This document shows, one piece after another, positions 19,147 through 27,600 of a stretch of 64,000 bases of DNA (position 1 is the stretch's first letter; each line of letters opens with the position of its first letter). Both the position numbers and the translations under genes were made by a program. The notes below the pieces were generated by a model that was not told where the DNA came from, did not search any database, and saw only the letters and a list, made by a program, of their open reading frames with translations. The stretch is taken from positions 23,780,223-23,844,222 of the forward strand of contig NC_135556.1 of the NCBI RefSeq assembly GCF_964340395.1. The letters are read 5' to 3'. The stretch is from Glandiceps talaboti. Taxonomy: Eukaryota; Hemichordata; Enteropneusta; Spengelidae.

Positions 19147-19180
<34 letters not shown>

Positions 19181-19208
19181 CACACACACACACACATACA
19201 TACATACA

Positions 19209-19268
<60 letters not shown>

Positions 19269-21041
19269 AACACATGCAAATCTTCACCTGTGTGACATCA
19301 AATAGGGCAGATCAAAAATCCATATCACCCTGTTCTACAGACCTTTTTCTCTCTCAGTTGTTAGAGTGTTCCTACCAATGCTACGCTACAATCAAATTAT
19401 CATAATAATTATGTACTTTCAAAACGTTAAGGCACACATTACTTTATATACATCCTTGAGTGGCATGAGTTTGATACATAGGGGTACTTTTATTTTTATT
19501 TAATGAATTTTATTCTATCTAAATATCATGTAGATTATCAATGACAATTTGTTTATTTGTATGTAGCAGCCAGTAAGCTTACTTCTATTTTCCATCGAGC
19601 TCGGGTCACGTGATGACAAATTTGCATAGTTGTGTGGGATGCCATGGTTTGATACACGATGAAGAATAAAGAGCGAGGAAATGATGTAGTATTTACAAAA
19701 TTCAATTCAGAATTGTTGAAAAAATATGTGGAAAAACATATAAATCCCACAAAATCAATGTCAGTTTTATGTCATAATGCTCCTCATATGATTCCATGGA
19801 CTACAAAGTCTCGCTTACTGGCTCAAATTTGTATTAGTCGGTGGAATCGTACTCAGAGCATTATGGCGTAACATTAGCATTGATTTTGTGGGATTGTATA
19901 AAAACGCTCTACAAATATATCTAGAAAGGCATTTGTGTCACCAATTTTTTGTGTTTCCCAAACATCTTTTAAGTTGCAAATGTACAATAAATTTTTGATG
20001 TCAGAGTCCCATGTGTATCTTGTTCTTACAGCCGACTCCTCTATTTTAAACAGTATGTTGTAATATTTTTTGTTTTTGTCTCTATAGTTCAGCATGGTGA
20101 TACATTCTGGAATAGGTACACACAGAGTGATTAGTGGCAAGTTAGCAGTTGACATTATAGGGTGTTCAATGTAAACAGAATTACAAAGCAGGGGAATATC
20201 ATCACAACTACTGAAGCTGGATGACACAGAGACAAACTGGGGGATGGAGGAGCAGATTGAAGTCATAAGTGAGGATGTTAATTCAAGAAAATGGAGAAGA
20301 AGCTTATCTAAAATTGATGAATGTCTCATTCTTAAAACAGGAAATGTTATTCTGTACACACACATGTAGCTGTGGATTACATCACAGGAATTGTAGCGTT
20401 TGCTTCAGGTTAAACATCGGAGCGAAAAAAACCCCACAAAAATAGCAGAGAAAGCCCTCAAAATCACAGCAAACGCTATAATTCTAGGTGTAGGTCCTCT
20501 TTTCTGGAATAACAAACAGCTTACAGGACTTCATTTCATTCATACTCATCATGAATGATAACCCATCACAAGATGTACCATAATAATGTCACTGAAGAGC
20601 TTGGGTTATAGATATAGCAATGACAATGACATGTTGATTATATATACCGGTATATATGTGTGTGTGTGTAGTGAAGTATATGGAATGATCAATATGCATC
20701 ATGACTTTCATAATGCCATGTTTGATTTATATTTGCTGTCTGAATGAGACGCGAGAGTAGGAGTGTAACTGTAAATGCAGTGTCCTACATTAGTTAGCAT
20801 GCGACGCGTGATATATGCAATAACATAATCATTCCTTCTGATGTAGATAAAATAATTCACATTTGGTAGTGATAATTCTAAATGTTTTGAAATGGTGTTA
20901 TCCATAATTTGAACAAATGTGATATTGATGAATTATCGAACTCAACGATATGGAAAATAGAACGGATAAAATTTCCCTAAAACTACGGAATTATTTGAGT
21001 TTTTTCATTCTTACCTCATCATATCTTGGTGGTTGTTCCAT
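8762..21041 (-). CDS. NDFIP (1/2-like): NDFIP1/NDFIP2-like adaptor of NEDD4-family ubiquitin ligases (gene span, six supported exons)
   Basis: CDS exons, 5' to 3' on the minus strand, are 21041-21015, 14881-14782, 13299-13199, 10896-10812, 9446-9322 and 8828-8762. All have GT-AG borders and consistent phase, giving 168 residues plus one base. Family members are Golgi/endosome membrane adaptors whose cytosolic PY motifs bind WW domains of NEDD4-type HECT ligases and recruit them to cargo. Visible here: PPRY at residues 4-7, PPPY at 51-54 and LPSY at 60-63; membrane segment 1 about 97-119; segment 2 about 131-146; a start of segment 3 from about 160 ([10 protein letters not shown]). FNWIG (109-113) and [13 protein letters not shown] (125-137) are nearly identical to vertebrate NDFIPs. 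The N-terminal half is short and acidic. The gene is divergent from NUDT6 with a shared upstream region. The C-terminal exon is unresolved. Identity is sure; 1 versus 2 cannot be told and the gene may predate that split. Confidence 0.9.
9180..9193 (-). promoter_or_regulatory. CTCF-like motif
   Basis: Read on the minus strand, CCTCTAGAGGGCGC differs from CCASYAGRKGGCRS at one position. Located in an NDFIP-like intron between exons 5 and 6. Confidence 0.3.
9322..9446 (-). CDS. NDFIP (1/2-like): NDFIP-like exon 5 (membrane segments 1-2, signature block)
   Basis: Acceptor GTCTTATTTTCAG, donor ATG-GTAAGT. Encodes residues 105-146, including [15 protein letters not shown] and [17 protein letters not shown], the most conserved part of the family. 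This exon alone identifies the gene. Confidence 0.95.
9447..10811 (-). other. NDFIP-like intron 4
   Basis: No coding content seen. A run of 20 C lies at 10723-10742. Confidence 0.8.
10812..10896 (-). CDS. NDFIP (1/2-like): NDFIP-like exon 4 (acidic linker into membrane segment 1)
   Basis: Acceptor TTTTCTCTGTAG, donor A-GTAAGT. Encodes [20 protein letters not shown] then VMFICTFI. The Asp-rich stretch and the Gly-Asp before the hydrophobic segment match the DDADQLRIGNDGIFML region of vertebrate homologues. Phase joins perfectly to exon 5. Confidence 0.85.
11690..11788 (-). CDS. Possible cryptic or alternative terminal exon, function unknown
   Basis: A good minus-strand acceptor (TGTTTGTTTAACAG) opens 32 codons ending at [35 protein letters not shown]. 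The frame is phase 0, so it could follow NDFIP-like exon 3 and give a product without membrane segments. Tyr codons are mostly TAC, unlike the AT-rich surroundings. The aromatic, Tyr-rich composition looks protein-like, but I recognise no family. It may be an alternative last exon, part of a nested gene, or chance. Confidence 0.3.
   Translation of the reverse strand, partial: AAAFGLFTGHTKAYTNVFKYYYKAYNSVSTIL
12919..12932 (-). promoter_or_regulatory. CTCF-like motif
   Basis: On the minus strand ACACTAGGGGGCGC differs from CCASYAGRKGGCRS at the first position only. Intronic, about 270 bp downstream of NDFIP-like exon 3. Confidence 0.35.
13199..13299 (-). CDS. NDFIP (1/2-like): NDFIP-like exon 3 (PY motifs)
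   Basis: Acceptor CTTTTTTGCAG, donor GTG-GTAAGA. Encodes [20 protein letters not shown] then [14 protein letters not shown]. It aligns well with the [20 protein letters not shown] region of NDFIP1, with the family's order of a PPxY followed by an LPxY nine residues later. Confidence 0.95.
13401..13682 (+). mobile_element. Small inverted-repeat element (MITE-like), 280 bp
   Basis: The left end reads AGGTTTGAAATTAAC and the right end GTTAATTTCAAGCCCT, an imperfect inverted repeat. Between them the motif GGTAGCCCA/GGGCTACC recurs in both orientations (near 13431, 13460, 13595, 13620). No coding capacity. Located between NDFIP-like exons 2 and 3. Confidence 0.65.
14164..14357 (+). mobile_element. 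Foldback element, 194 bp
   Basis: Arms of about 65 bp. The left begins GGTATAATTATGTTATT and continues ATTTTTCTTCATTCAGC; the right is its near reverse complement, ending TAATTATACC. The centre holds a direct duplication of AGTAGTGACAAAGGCCCCTT. Non-coding, within NDFIP-like intron 2. Confidence 0.75.
14782..14881 (-). CDS. NDFIP (1/2-like): NDFIP-like exon 2 (acidic, Pro-rich linker)
   Basis: Acceptor TATTTGTAG, donor G-GTTAGT. Encodes [20 protein letters not shown] then [13 protein letters not shown], low-complexity cytosolic sequence. Phase links exon 1 to exon 3. Sequence conservation is low here, as is usual for the family's N-terminus; support comes from splice sites and phase. Confidence 0.7.
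14959..15080 (+). repeat. Dispersed repeat, copy B (partner at 2503-2600)
   Basis: Same sequence as copy A from CTATATAGTATATG to GGAAACTATG, with 24 additional bases (GCAAAGGAAACAAAAGTCCC and four more) after GATAAAAG. Flanks of the two copies do not match. Confidence 0.85.
15606..15830 (+). repeat. (CAGACA)n and related CAGA microsatellite
   Basis: About a dozen exact hexamer copies followed by degenerate CAGACG, CAGATG and CAGA units. Frames on both strands stay open through it (His-Arg repeats on plus, Val-Ser on minus) and are artefacts. Confidence 0.95.
16071..16394 (+). mobile_element. Foldback element, 324 bp
   Basis: Nearly the whole unit folds on itself. The left arm starts CACTAGACTCTCTCA, the right arm ends TGAGAGAGTCTAGTG, and inner arms share AATATCCTTGTACTGTGGGC and CTAATCATTTGTTGA. 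Arms are about 150 bp with moderate divergence. TAT flanks both ends, a possible short target duplication. No coding capacity. Confidence 0.85.
16874..17044 (+). mobile_element. MITE, 171 bp, with 15-bp perfect terminal inverted repeats
   Basis: Ends are CAGTGTGCCCTCTAA and TTAGAGGGCACACTG, exact reverse complements. The interior has CTTCTAGTGGCGCACAAAT. The CAGTG start is like hAT-type ends, but no clear 8-bp target duplication is visible, so the superfamily is open. Confidence 0.8.
17067..17185 (+). repeat. Short degenerate tandem repeat
   Basis: Three diverged copies of a unit of about 55 bp built on TGCTATCC.TGATATCGAATCT and CAAGAACT. Confidence 0.6.
18107..18170 (+). repeat. (TACA)n microsatellite, left flank of a hairpin element
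   Basis: Two short TACA runs that end exactly where the hairpin arm at 18171 begins. Confidence 0.9.
18171..19050 (+). mobile_element. Hairpin-bearing non-autonomous element set in a TACA microsatellite
   Basis: 18171-18320 is an inverted repeat with arms of about 66 bp: GTATATGTTATTTGCCAAAT on the left, ATTTGGCAAATAACATACTT on the right, around an AGAGCCGGAGGCGAG loop. Just inside, TTATACGTCACCTG (about 18317) is mirrored by CAGGTGACGTATAA at about 19037, giving a second inverted pair 720 bp apart. CCAATCAGA motifs occur near 18476 and 19013. TACA runs lie on both sides, suggesting insertion into a microsatellite or carriage of it. No coding capacity was seen. Confidence 0.65.
19049..19267 (+). 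repeat. (TACA)n/(CA)n microsatellite
   Basis: Long TACA run with ATGC variants and two CA blocks. It generates several overlapping open frames on both strands that are not genes. Confidence 0.95.
19874..20365 (-). pseudogene. LINE-like retrotransposon fragment (C-terminal region of the polyprotein)
   Basis: Open frame of 163 codons on the minus strand. Its last third, [19 protein letters not shown] then [19 protein letters not shown], has the W...V(R/K)xLL...(G/L)xxxVWxxQxxG...F...F(K/E)xR pattern I associate with the region after the reverse transcriptase in non-LTR elements. No reverse transcriptase or endonuclease motifs are visible, so this would be a short relic, sitting in intron 1 in the same orientation as the NDFIP-like gene. 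The first two thirds are Ser-rich and unrecognised. The match is from memory and weak. Confidence 0.35.
21015..21041 (-). CDS. NDFIP (1/2-like): NDFIP-like exon 1 (start codon, N-terminal PPxY)
   Basis: Nine codons, MEQPPRYDE, then donor GAG-GTAAGA. The frame joins exon 2 in phase 0 and supplies an extra PPxY motif (PPRY) at the extreme N-terminus. The upstream minus-strand frame ending near 21043 is offset and is not part of this CDS. Confidence 0.75.
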
Positions 21042-21402
21042 ATTAAATGTTTTTGTAGCCCTCAGATAGCGCTATCGGAGGGTAAAGATGTCTAATTTCC
21101 CCGAGAGAAATCGGTGGAAATGATATTTGACTTTTGTTATGATCAGACGAAGATGGCGCACATCCGGGTTCTTCTCTCGCGAAATCACTTTTCATCTCGC
21201 AATTTACGTCATTTTCACACGAGATCCAACATGGCAGCGCCCATAGAGTTCGCATGTAGCGAGCGACAGTTTTAACTTTCTGAAAAGCAATAGAACCCGA
21301 CGGAATCCACGAGTTACTTCTAAAAACCAAAAGTGCCAAAGCAGATGTTCAAATCTCTGCACAAAGCTTCTGAATGAATCGACTGACTCATAAAACGCAC
21401 TG
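21042..21402. promoter_or_regulatory. Probable bidirectional promoter between the NDFIP-like gene and NUDT6
   Basis: 361 bp separate the two start codons. The stretch is richer in CpG than its surroundings and holds AAGATGGCG (21150-21158, YY1-like), TCTCGCGA (21175-21182), TTACGTCA (21204-21211, CRE/ATF-like) and ACATGGC (from 21230). No TATA box is obvious in either direction, as is common for divergent housekeeping promoters. Both 5' UTRs must lie here. Transcription starts cannot be placed from sequence alone. Confidence 0.75.
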
Positions 21403-21619
21403 ATGGTAATGAAGTTATCAACGTTATTTTCATCATCCTGTGCTTCTTGGGCATCATCACGAAGGTGGCTGTTACCAAGGCAACAACAGATGCATATGTT
21501 CCGAAGGACGATCGCGACAATTCTCAATGGCAAAGAAGACAGGTATAATGGCATTACTGTTGATCTTGCCACTTTGTCGGAGAAATATAACCAAATTTCT
21601 TTTGACAAAATTCTGAAAG
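21403..21619 (+). CDS. NUDT6: NUDT6 exon 1
   Basis: Encodes residues 1-72 plus one base, donor [30 protein letters not shown] followed by TVDLATL aligns with the ELDRFGGISVRLARL region of human NUDT6. Upstream residues are presequence-like. In-frame ATGs also occur at 21409, 21490 and 21496. Confidence 0.8.
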
Positions 21620-24600
21620 GTAAACAAAGATTGAAACAAAGTGTATAACTACCGGTAGTCGGTACGAGTCGCGACAATATTAATTATTACGCTCTTCACA
21701 TAATTTCTATGTTCAGGTCAAAATATAAGCTATCATCATACAAAAGCGTACTCGTATATTAAAGCAGGAATAAAGAAATGAAAATATATGTAAATGAAAT
21801 GCCACCTGACCATCCAGGCAGACCACACTGTGCTCACATCCATTGCGGCTGCCAAAAAAAGCTCATTTCTTTTCTCACTTTGAGAAATGATGCATATCTC
21901 AAATGCAATTTAAAATGACATTTTTTTTTTTAGATTTGAAACATCATCATACATGTACAAATAGCAGGTCATCGTATTCAGTTCTGAGGTGAAGCACAAT
22001 CAACTGTTCACAATCCTTTGATTCCATGGAATGGTCCAACTCTACACCTGTATCCACAATACAATTAATGGAACACAATTCTTTGGGTCAATTAACATCA
22101 CTTTATGTTATCTGTAGATATTGCTATAAATGATGTTATAAAATTGCTAGCCAATTGTAGGACCATATATTAGACAGAATATTACTGTCGGATTTATGTC
22201 CTCTCTCGAAGACTTTTTCATTATTGCGTCTATTTCCCAGATCCACATTATCCAAACTATCTATCTTATATTTTTGGTCCCTAGATTCTCTCCATCATTG
22301 GAAGACATCTGGAAGGAAAGCCATATGGATAAGAGTGCCCATCCTACAGAGTGCCTTGATACCCATTGCAGCGCAGCAGGGATTTACATTCCATCATACT
22401 CAGGGTGACACCGTTATGTTGTGTCGATGGTTGAGGGAAGATACACCCAATAGGATACCACTCTATGCTTCACATCAAGTTGGAGTTGCAGGTACATGTA
22501 AACATAAATTGAATTTGTGAATCCAAAACTATATATGCTGATTCTGTTACTAAGGACATCTGTACTTGATTCTGCAGTGTTTCTCATTGTAAAACCTTAA
22601 AAATGATGGAATGGTTGGTTGGTTGGTTAAAAGAAAAAGTTTAACATATATAAGTGTTTGTATATATGTTGGTGATCGTTTCATGTGATAATCCAATCTG
22701 ATTAAAATCTGATGTGGTAAAAGTGGCTAGATGTGTCTGTATTTACCTCTGTTTCCATCATTTTGTGTTTGTTTTATTCCTGGTGATCACCGCCTTCCTA
22801 TATCTGACCCTGTGGAATAGAAAATCCTGTTTGAAACTCATGCTTTTGAATACCCAATCAGGATGAGTGTAAGTGTGGCAGCTGCACACACTGGAGAAAT
22901 AAAAAAAAAAAAAAAAATGTACACACGGAGGATTGCGTTGACGACATGACCTGAACGATTTGGAGAGAAGTGTGCTGATTGGTTGAAGAAACCTTTCAAG
23001 ATCCTTGAGATTCAAACGAGATTTTCTATTACACAGGGTCAGATGTGGGAAGGTGGTTATCACCTTGAACAAAACAAATGACACAAAACGATGGAAATAG
23101 AGGTAAATAAAGACATCTATGATCTAGCCGCTTTCACCCCATCAGATTTTAGATTGGTCATAATTAATTACTTTAACAATCTAAATGACTTAGAACTGAC
23201 AATGAAAGTCAGAAGGAAACTGTGAACCATTTGTTTGATTAAATTTCCCAAATTTCAGCAATAAATGATAATTTTCACTCGGATATATGCTTGTTGGGTT
23301 GACACCATACAATCAGTGATAGTGTGATTTTTTAAGGTAAAAAAGGTTGTCAATTTTATTTTTGTTATTTCACCACATTGAAGAAATAGAGGGTTGGTCA
23401 GGTCATGAGACACAGAGAATTAAGTATGGCCACCCTAAGCTCCAATGCTCTATATTCTGTTTACCCTTTCTTTTGTGATTTTGAAAGCATTAGGACACTC
23501 GGATGAGTTTGAAGAGTTGAAACTTTAATTTTATCATGGGTGTCAGTTGTATTGTATTACAAGAAACAGTTGACAAAGAAGTAGAAAAAATAGCGTCCAA
23601 ATTTTTTTGTAAATGGATAAATATTTTAAGTATTAAACCTTGAAACCATGTAAAAGCTCACATAGCATGCAAATTGACAATGTACACTTTTTATTTCCCC
23701 ACCCACGTCAATTTCATTGTTTCTCTTATTGATCTGAGATTAAATGTTTTTTTTTTGTTTGCAAACTCCCACACAGAACTGTTACTACCTGTAATTGTAC
23801 ACACAAAAAAAACAAATTTAACCACACAGGCCATGACTCAGGTTAGAACAAAGGGTGTTGCAAATAACTGGATTGTGAAATAATGGTGTATTGACAAGAG
23901 TTTCTCGGTACATTAGTTTTTTTGACATGATGTCTTGTGAAAAATCTGGTTTTGTATTAGGGCTGACTCAGTATTTTCATGTGGTCAAAATTTATCAAAT
24001 GTAGCTGTCTCTATGTAGTATGCAAATACACACACTGAATCATGAAAAAATGCTTAGTATGCATGAGCCAATAGGACAGTAATAGGTAGTGGTACTTTGG
24101 AATGGTGAATTTGAAACAAATGCGACTTTTCAATCAGTGTGAGACCTCAGTGTTGATTTATTCAGTGTTAATGTCTCTCTCTGAAACTGATGGAATAATA
24201 TCAATCTGCAGGTGTATTCCATCAGTTTAACACTGAATGATGAAATCATAGCATATTCAAGGTCCATCATAGATTAATCAAAACATTGCATTAGTTTCCA
24301 ATTTACTGTTTCAAAGGAACTTTATTTTAATCTCTTCCGATTGTAAGAGGCTACACAAAGTGTAAAATTGTCGATCACATGAAAAACATGGCCCAGTGCT
24401 CTTCACTGACTATTTCAAAAATATAGTTCATCCTTGCACTTGTTATGATATCAAGCAGATCTGGTTCTCAAAAGGAGATGGTTGGTCGCCTAGAGTGCTT
24501 GCGCCCTCAGTGGGCAAAATATGTGAGGGTGACTTCCGTGATTCATCTTGTATTCCCCAGCATATGAATCACACACCTAATGTTTGTTCTCAAGTTTTGA

Positions 24601-27600
24601 ATGATTTATGTAGGTGTAAGAATTGATAATGGAGTACTTAGGAGTAAGACAGCAATATTTCACAATCTTGTAGAAACTATGCAGTCATTCCAGGTGCTTT
24701 GTGTTGTTAAGAAAAATATGACTCAGGGGAATGATTTTGACAAGAATAAAAATACCTGAAATTTTTAGAATTTGGCCAAATAAAAGATTTTTATTATTAT
24801 TAAGAGTACTTTACATGACGAATGTTTACCTTCTTTGTCCGTTTATTACTTGGTATGTGAGAATGAATGGTTATGGATGTGGGTTCATTGTTTCAAATGA
24901 AAATTACCAGACAAAGTTAAATTATTTTTATTAATTTTAAAATTACTTAGCCTGTTTGTTTGTGACAGTATTTGTCCCTGTATCACTGGGTTTATCTGTC
25001 TATGTACCAATGGATTTGTCATTGTGCCACTGAGAGTGTCATTGGGTGTGTCTGTCTATATGTCTCTGGGTTTGTCCATTGTGTCATAAATGTTTTTCCA
25101 TTTGTTATCACTAGATTTGTCTATACATCTCTGGGTTTGTCTGTGTATCACTAGGTTTGTACATCACTAAACTTGTCTATGTGTATATTACTGGGTTTGT
25201 ACATCACTGGGTTTGTCTGTACATCACTGGGTTTATGTGCATATCACTGGGTTTGTCTGTATCACTAGGTTTGTACACCACTGGGTTTATGTGTGTATCA
25301 CTGAGTTTGTAAATCATTGGGTTATATCTGTACAAATATATAACATGTATGTTATTAAGTTTGCAATCCCAGCTAATTTGCTGGCCTGGAATCTACAAGT
25401 GAGCTTCATGGCTACCATTTTGTTTCTGGGTGGCTTAAATCCTTTGGTAAGACGAACTACAATTGCGACCCAGTCAACCCAGTTGTTTAAATGGGAACCT
25501 GGTATAGGGTAGTGGTTGCTATGTGAACATTTTGTCCTATGCACTTCTATATGCTGAAAGGCTATTGTGCCATTTTAGGTCCATAGTAATTGATAGTAAT
25601 TGTGATGTGCTTAGCGCATAGGATGGGAAACATAATGATGTACTGATTTGTTTTTCTTGTATGGCAGGATTTGTTTTGAATGAAGATGATAGAAAAGTAT
25701 TGATGGTGCAAGACAAGATACGGGTAAGTTATTCCTTGTGTAAATGTGGCTTTACAAGGTTTGAATGTTGGTAAAATGACATTACTTTGCTGAAATGTTT
25801 TGATAATGTAAAACAAAAAATTAGTTGTAATTGAATGACAGCACCAACAGACATTTTTCTCCGACTGTGCTCTGAAAGCATGGTGATCAGGAAATAAGAT
25901 TGTCTTTATTCCAATTCAGCTGAAATCAATTGTATGTGGGCCATGGTAGTAGCATAGTAGAGAACATTTGTAAGTTTGACCAAATTCAAACAAGTGTCCT
26001 TTCAAATTGTACCACATAGAGAATAAACAAAATTATCATTCCTATGTTCCTCTCCCTTGAAGATTGCATTATGGAAATATCCCGGTGGATTGTCAGATCC
26101 GGCTGAAGATATTGCGGATACAGCTGTCAGAGAAGTGTGGGAAGAGACCGGAATAAAATCAGGTAGGTGTGGTCATCTGGTTTCGATCAATATTAGACCA
26201 ACGAGAGAGTCAAGTTGTAGCTATAGTATTGCAAGAAAGGTGATGTCATTTGTGTTGATAAGACATGTTTTAATACAGCTATATCTAGTCAAGTAGAATC
26301 CACAAAAATGTGATAAATACCTGTGACCTGCCTATGTTGCTGAAGTTTACTAACTGTGCAAAAAAAAATTAATAAACCGCAAGTCATTTGAATTCTGAAT
26401 TCCAATAATATCAATTAGATTTGCACCAACAAGTGTTTGTAATATCAATTAGATTTGCACCCACCAGTGTTAGTAATACCAATTAGATATGCACCCACCA
26501 GTGTTTGTAATATCAATTAGATTTGCACCCACCAGTGTTAGTAATACCAATTAGGTATCCACCCACCAGTGTCAGTAATACCAACTTAGATATACACCCA
26601 CCAGTGATTGTAATATCAATTAGGTATCCACCCACCAATCAGGCTTTGTCGTCAACGAATCATTGTAAGCAAAAATCACTCATCAGAACTACTTAGCTGA
26701 ATGTGGGCGACAGTTTTCCAACATGTATAATTATCAAATAGCGATGAATTTCATGCAATTACTGTATAATATTTCTAACATTTTCACACATTAATGTGAG
26801 ACCTTTAGTAAATTAATTAGCTAGTCAGTCAGTTAAGTAGTTCAATAAACAGGTTTGAGTATTTTGATTTGAGTACTATCTTATTCTATTAACACAGAAG
26901 TCACTATTTTGAACAGTGTCGTATGTCATGATTAGCTGATACCCCTGCAACCTTGACATTTTCAAAGTAAAAGAGTCCCCTTAGGTGATTTCAAATGTGG
27001 CTAAAATACCAAATAAATGTAGATACTGTGTTTTAAAGGGCATAATCTATCACTTTCTGAGTTTGGGTGATAATGTGCCATTCTATAACATTGTACAAAT
27101 TTCAATTTTTCACTATAACATTTTATGACAGCACAGACTGTCCAAAGGTCCCCCCCCCCCTATCCACCCACCCCCAGATTTTCAAAAAGCCATCTGAAAA
27201 AAGACTAAAAAGCAAAAAATCTGGTTTTATGCAACCTATTATATATATACACTGTAGTATGACCCTTATACAAAGTCTTGTAGACATTAACTTCACAACC
27301 TTGTTCCAGCATAGACAGTAGTCTCCCCTCTACTGTCTATGGTTCCAGTCAGCCATTTACAGGATTTATTTCACCAATAGTGTAGCTTCTTTGCATAGCA
27401 CAATAACTTTATTGAAACAAAATGTTGTTATCAATTTGAGTGGCATTTGACCTTTGACCTGTCACCACAAGAAGTTCATGGCATAGAGAACACCTTATAC
27501 AAACAACACTAGATACTGGTACAATTTATCAAGTGTTAAAACTGTCATCGCATATCTTGGCCCCTGGAAAATTTGAGGTGATAATTACAAAGTTTAAAGT

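Larger units (their letters stand above)
14882..21014 (-). other. NDFIP-like intron 1, about 6.1 kb, rich in mobile elements
   Basis: Contains, in order, dispersed repeat copy B, a CAGACA microsatellite, foldback and MITE-like elements at 16071, 16874 and 18171, TACA microsatellites, and a LINE-like fragment near 20 kb. No further exon between exon 1 and exon 2 is required by phase. Confidence 0.75.
22492..25667 (+). other. NUDT6 intron 2, about 3.2 kb
   Basis: Holds a hairpin element (22729-23119), a short inverted repeat (24159-24240) and a degenerate tandem repeat (24966-25326). No extra exon is needed by phase. Confidence 0.8.

Noticed and set aside
18887-19405. Many overlapping frames of YIHT / MYVC type on both strands
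   Set aside because: TACA/CA microsatellite artefacts.
21043-21339. 98-codon minus-strand frame just upstream of NDFIP-like exon 1
   Set aside because: It ends one frame off the NDFIP-like ATG and overlaps the presumed promoter and 5' UTR; no homology.
21204-21677. 157-codon minus-strand frame
   Set aside because: Antisense shadow of NUDT6 exon 1 and the promoter.
26405-26640. CRISPR-like array of 34-bp repeats
   Set aside because: The units are contiguous with no unique spacers, lie in an animal intron, and are an ordinary minisatellite.
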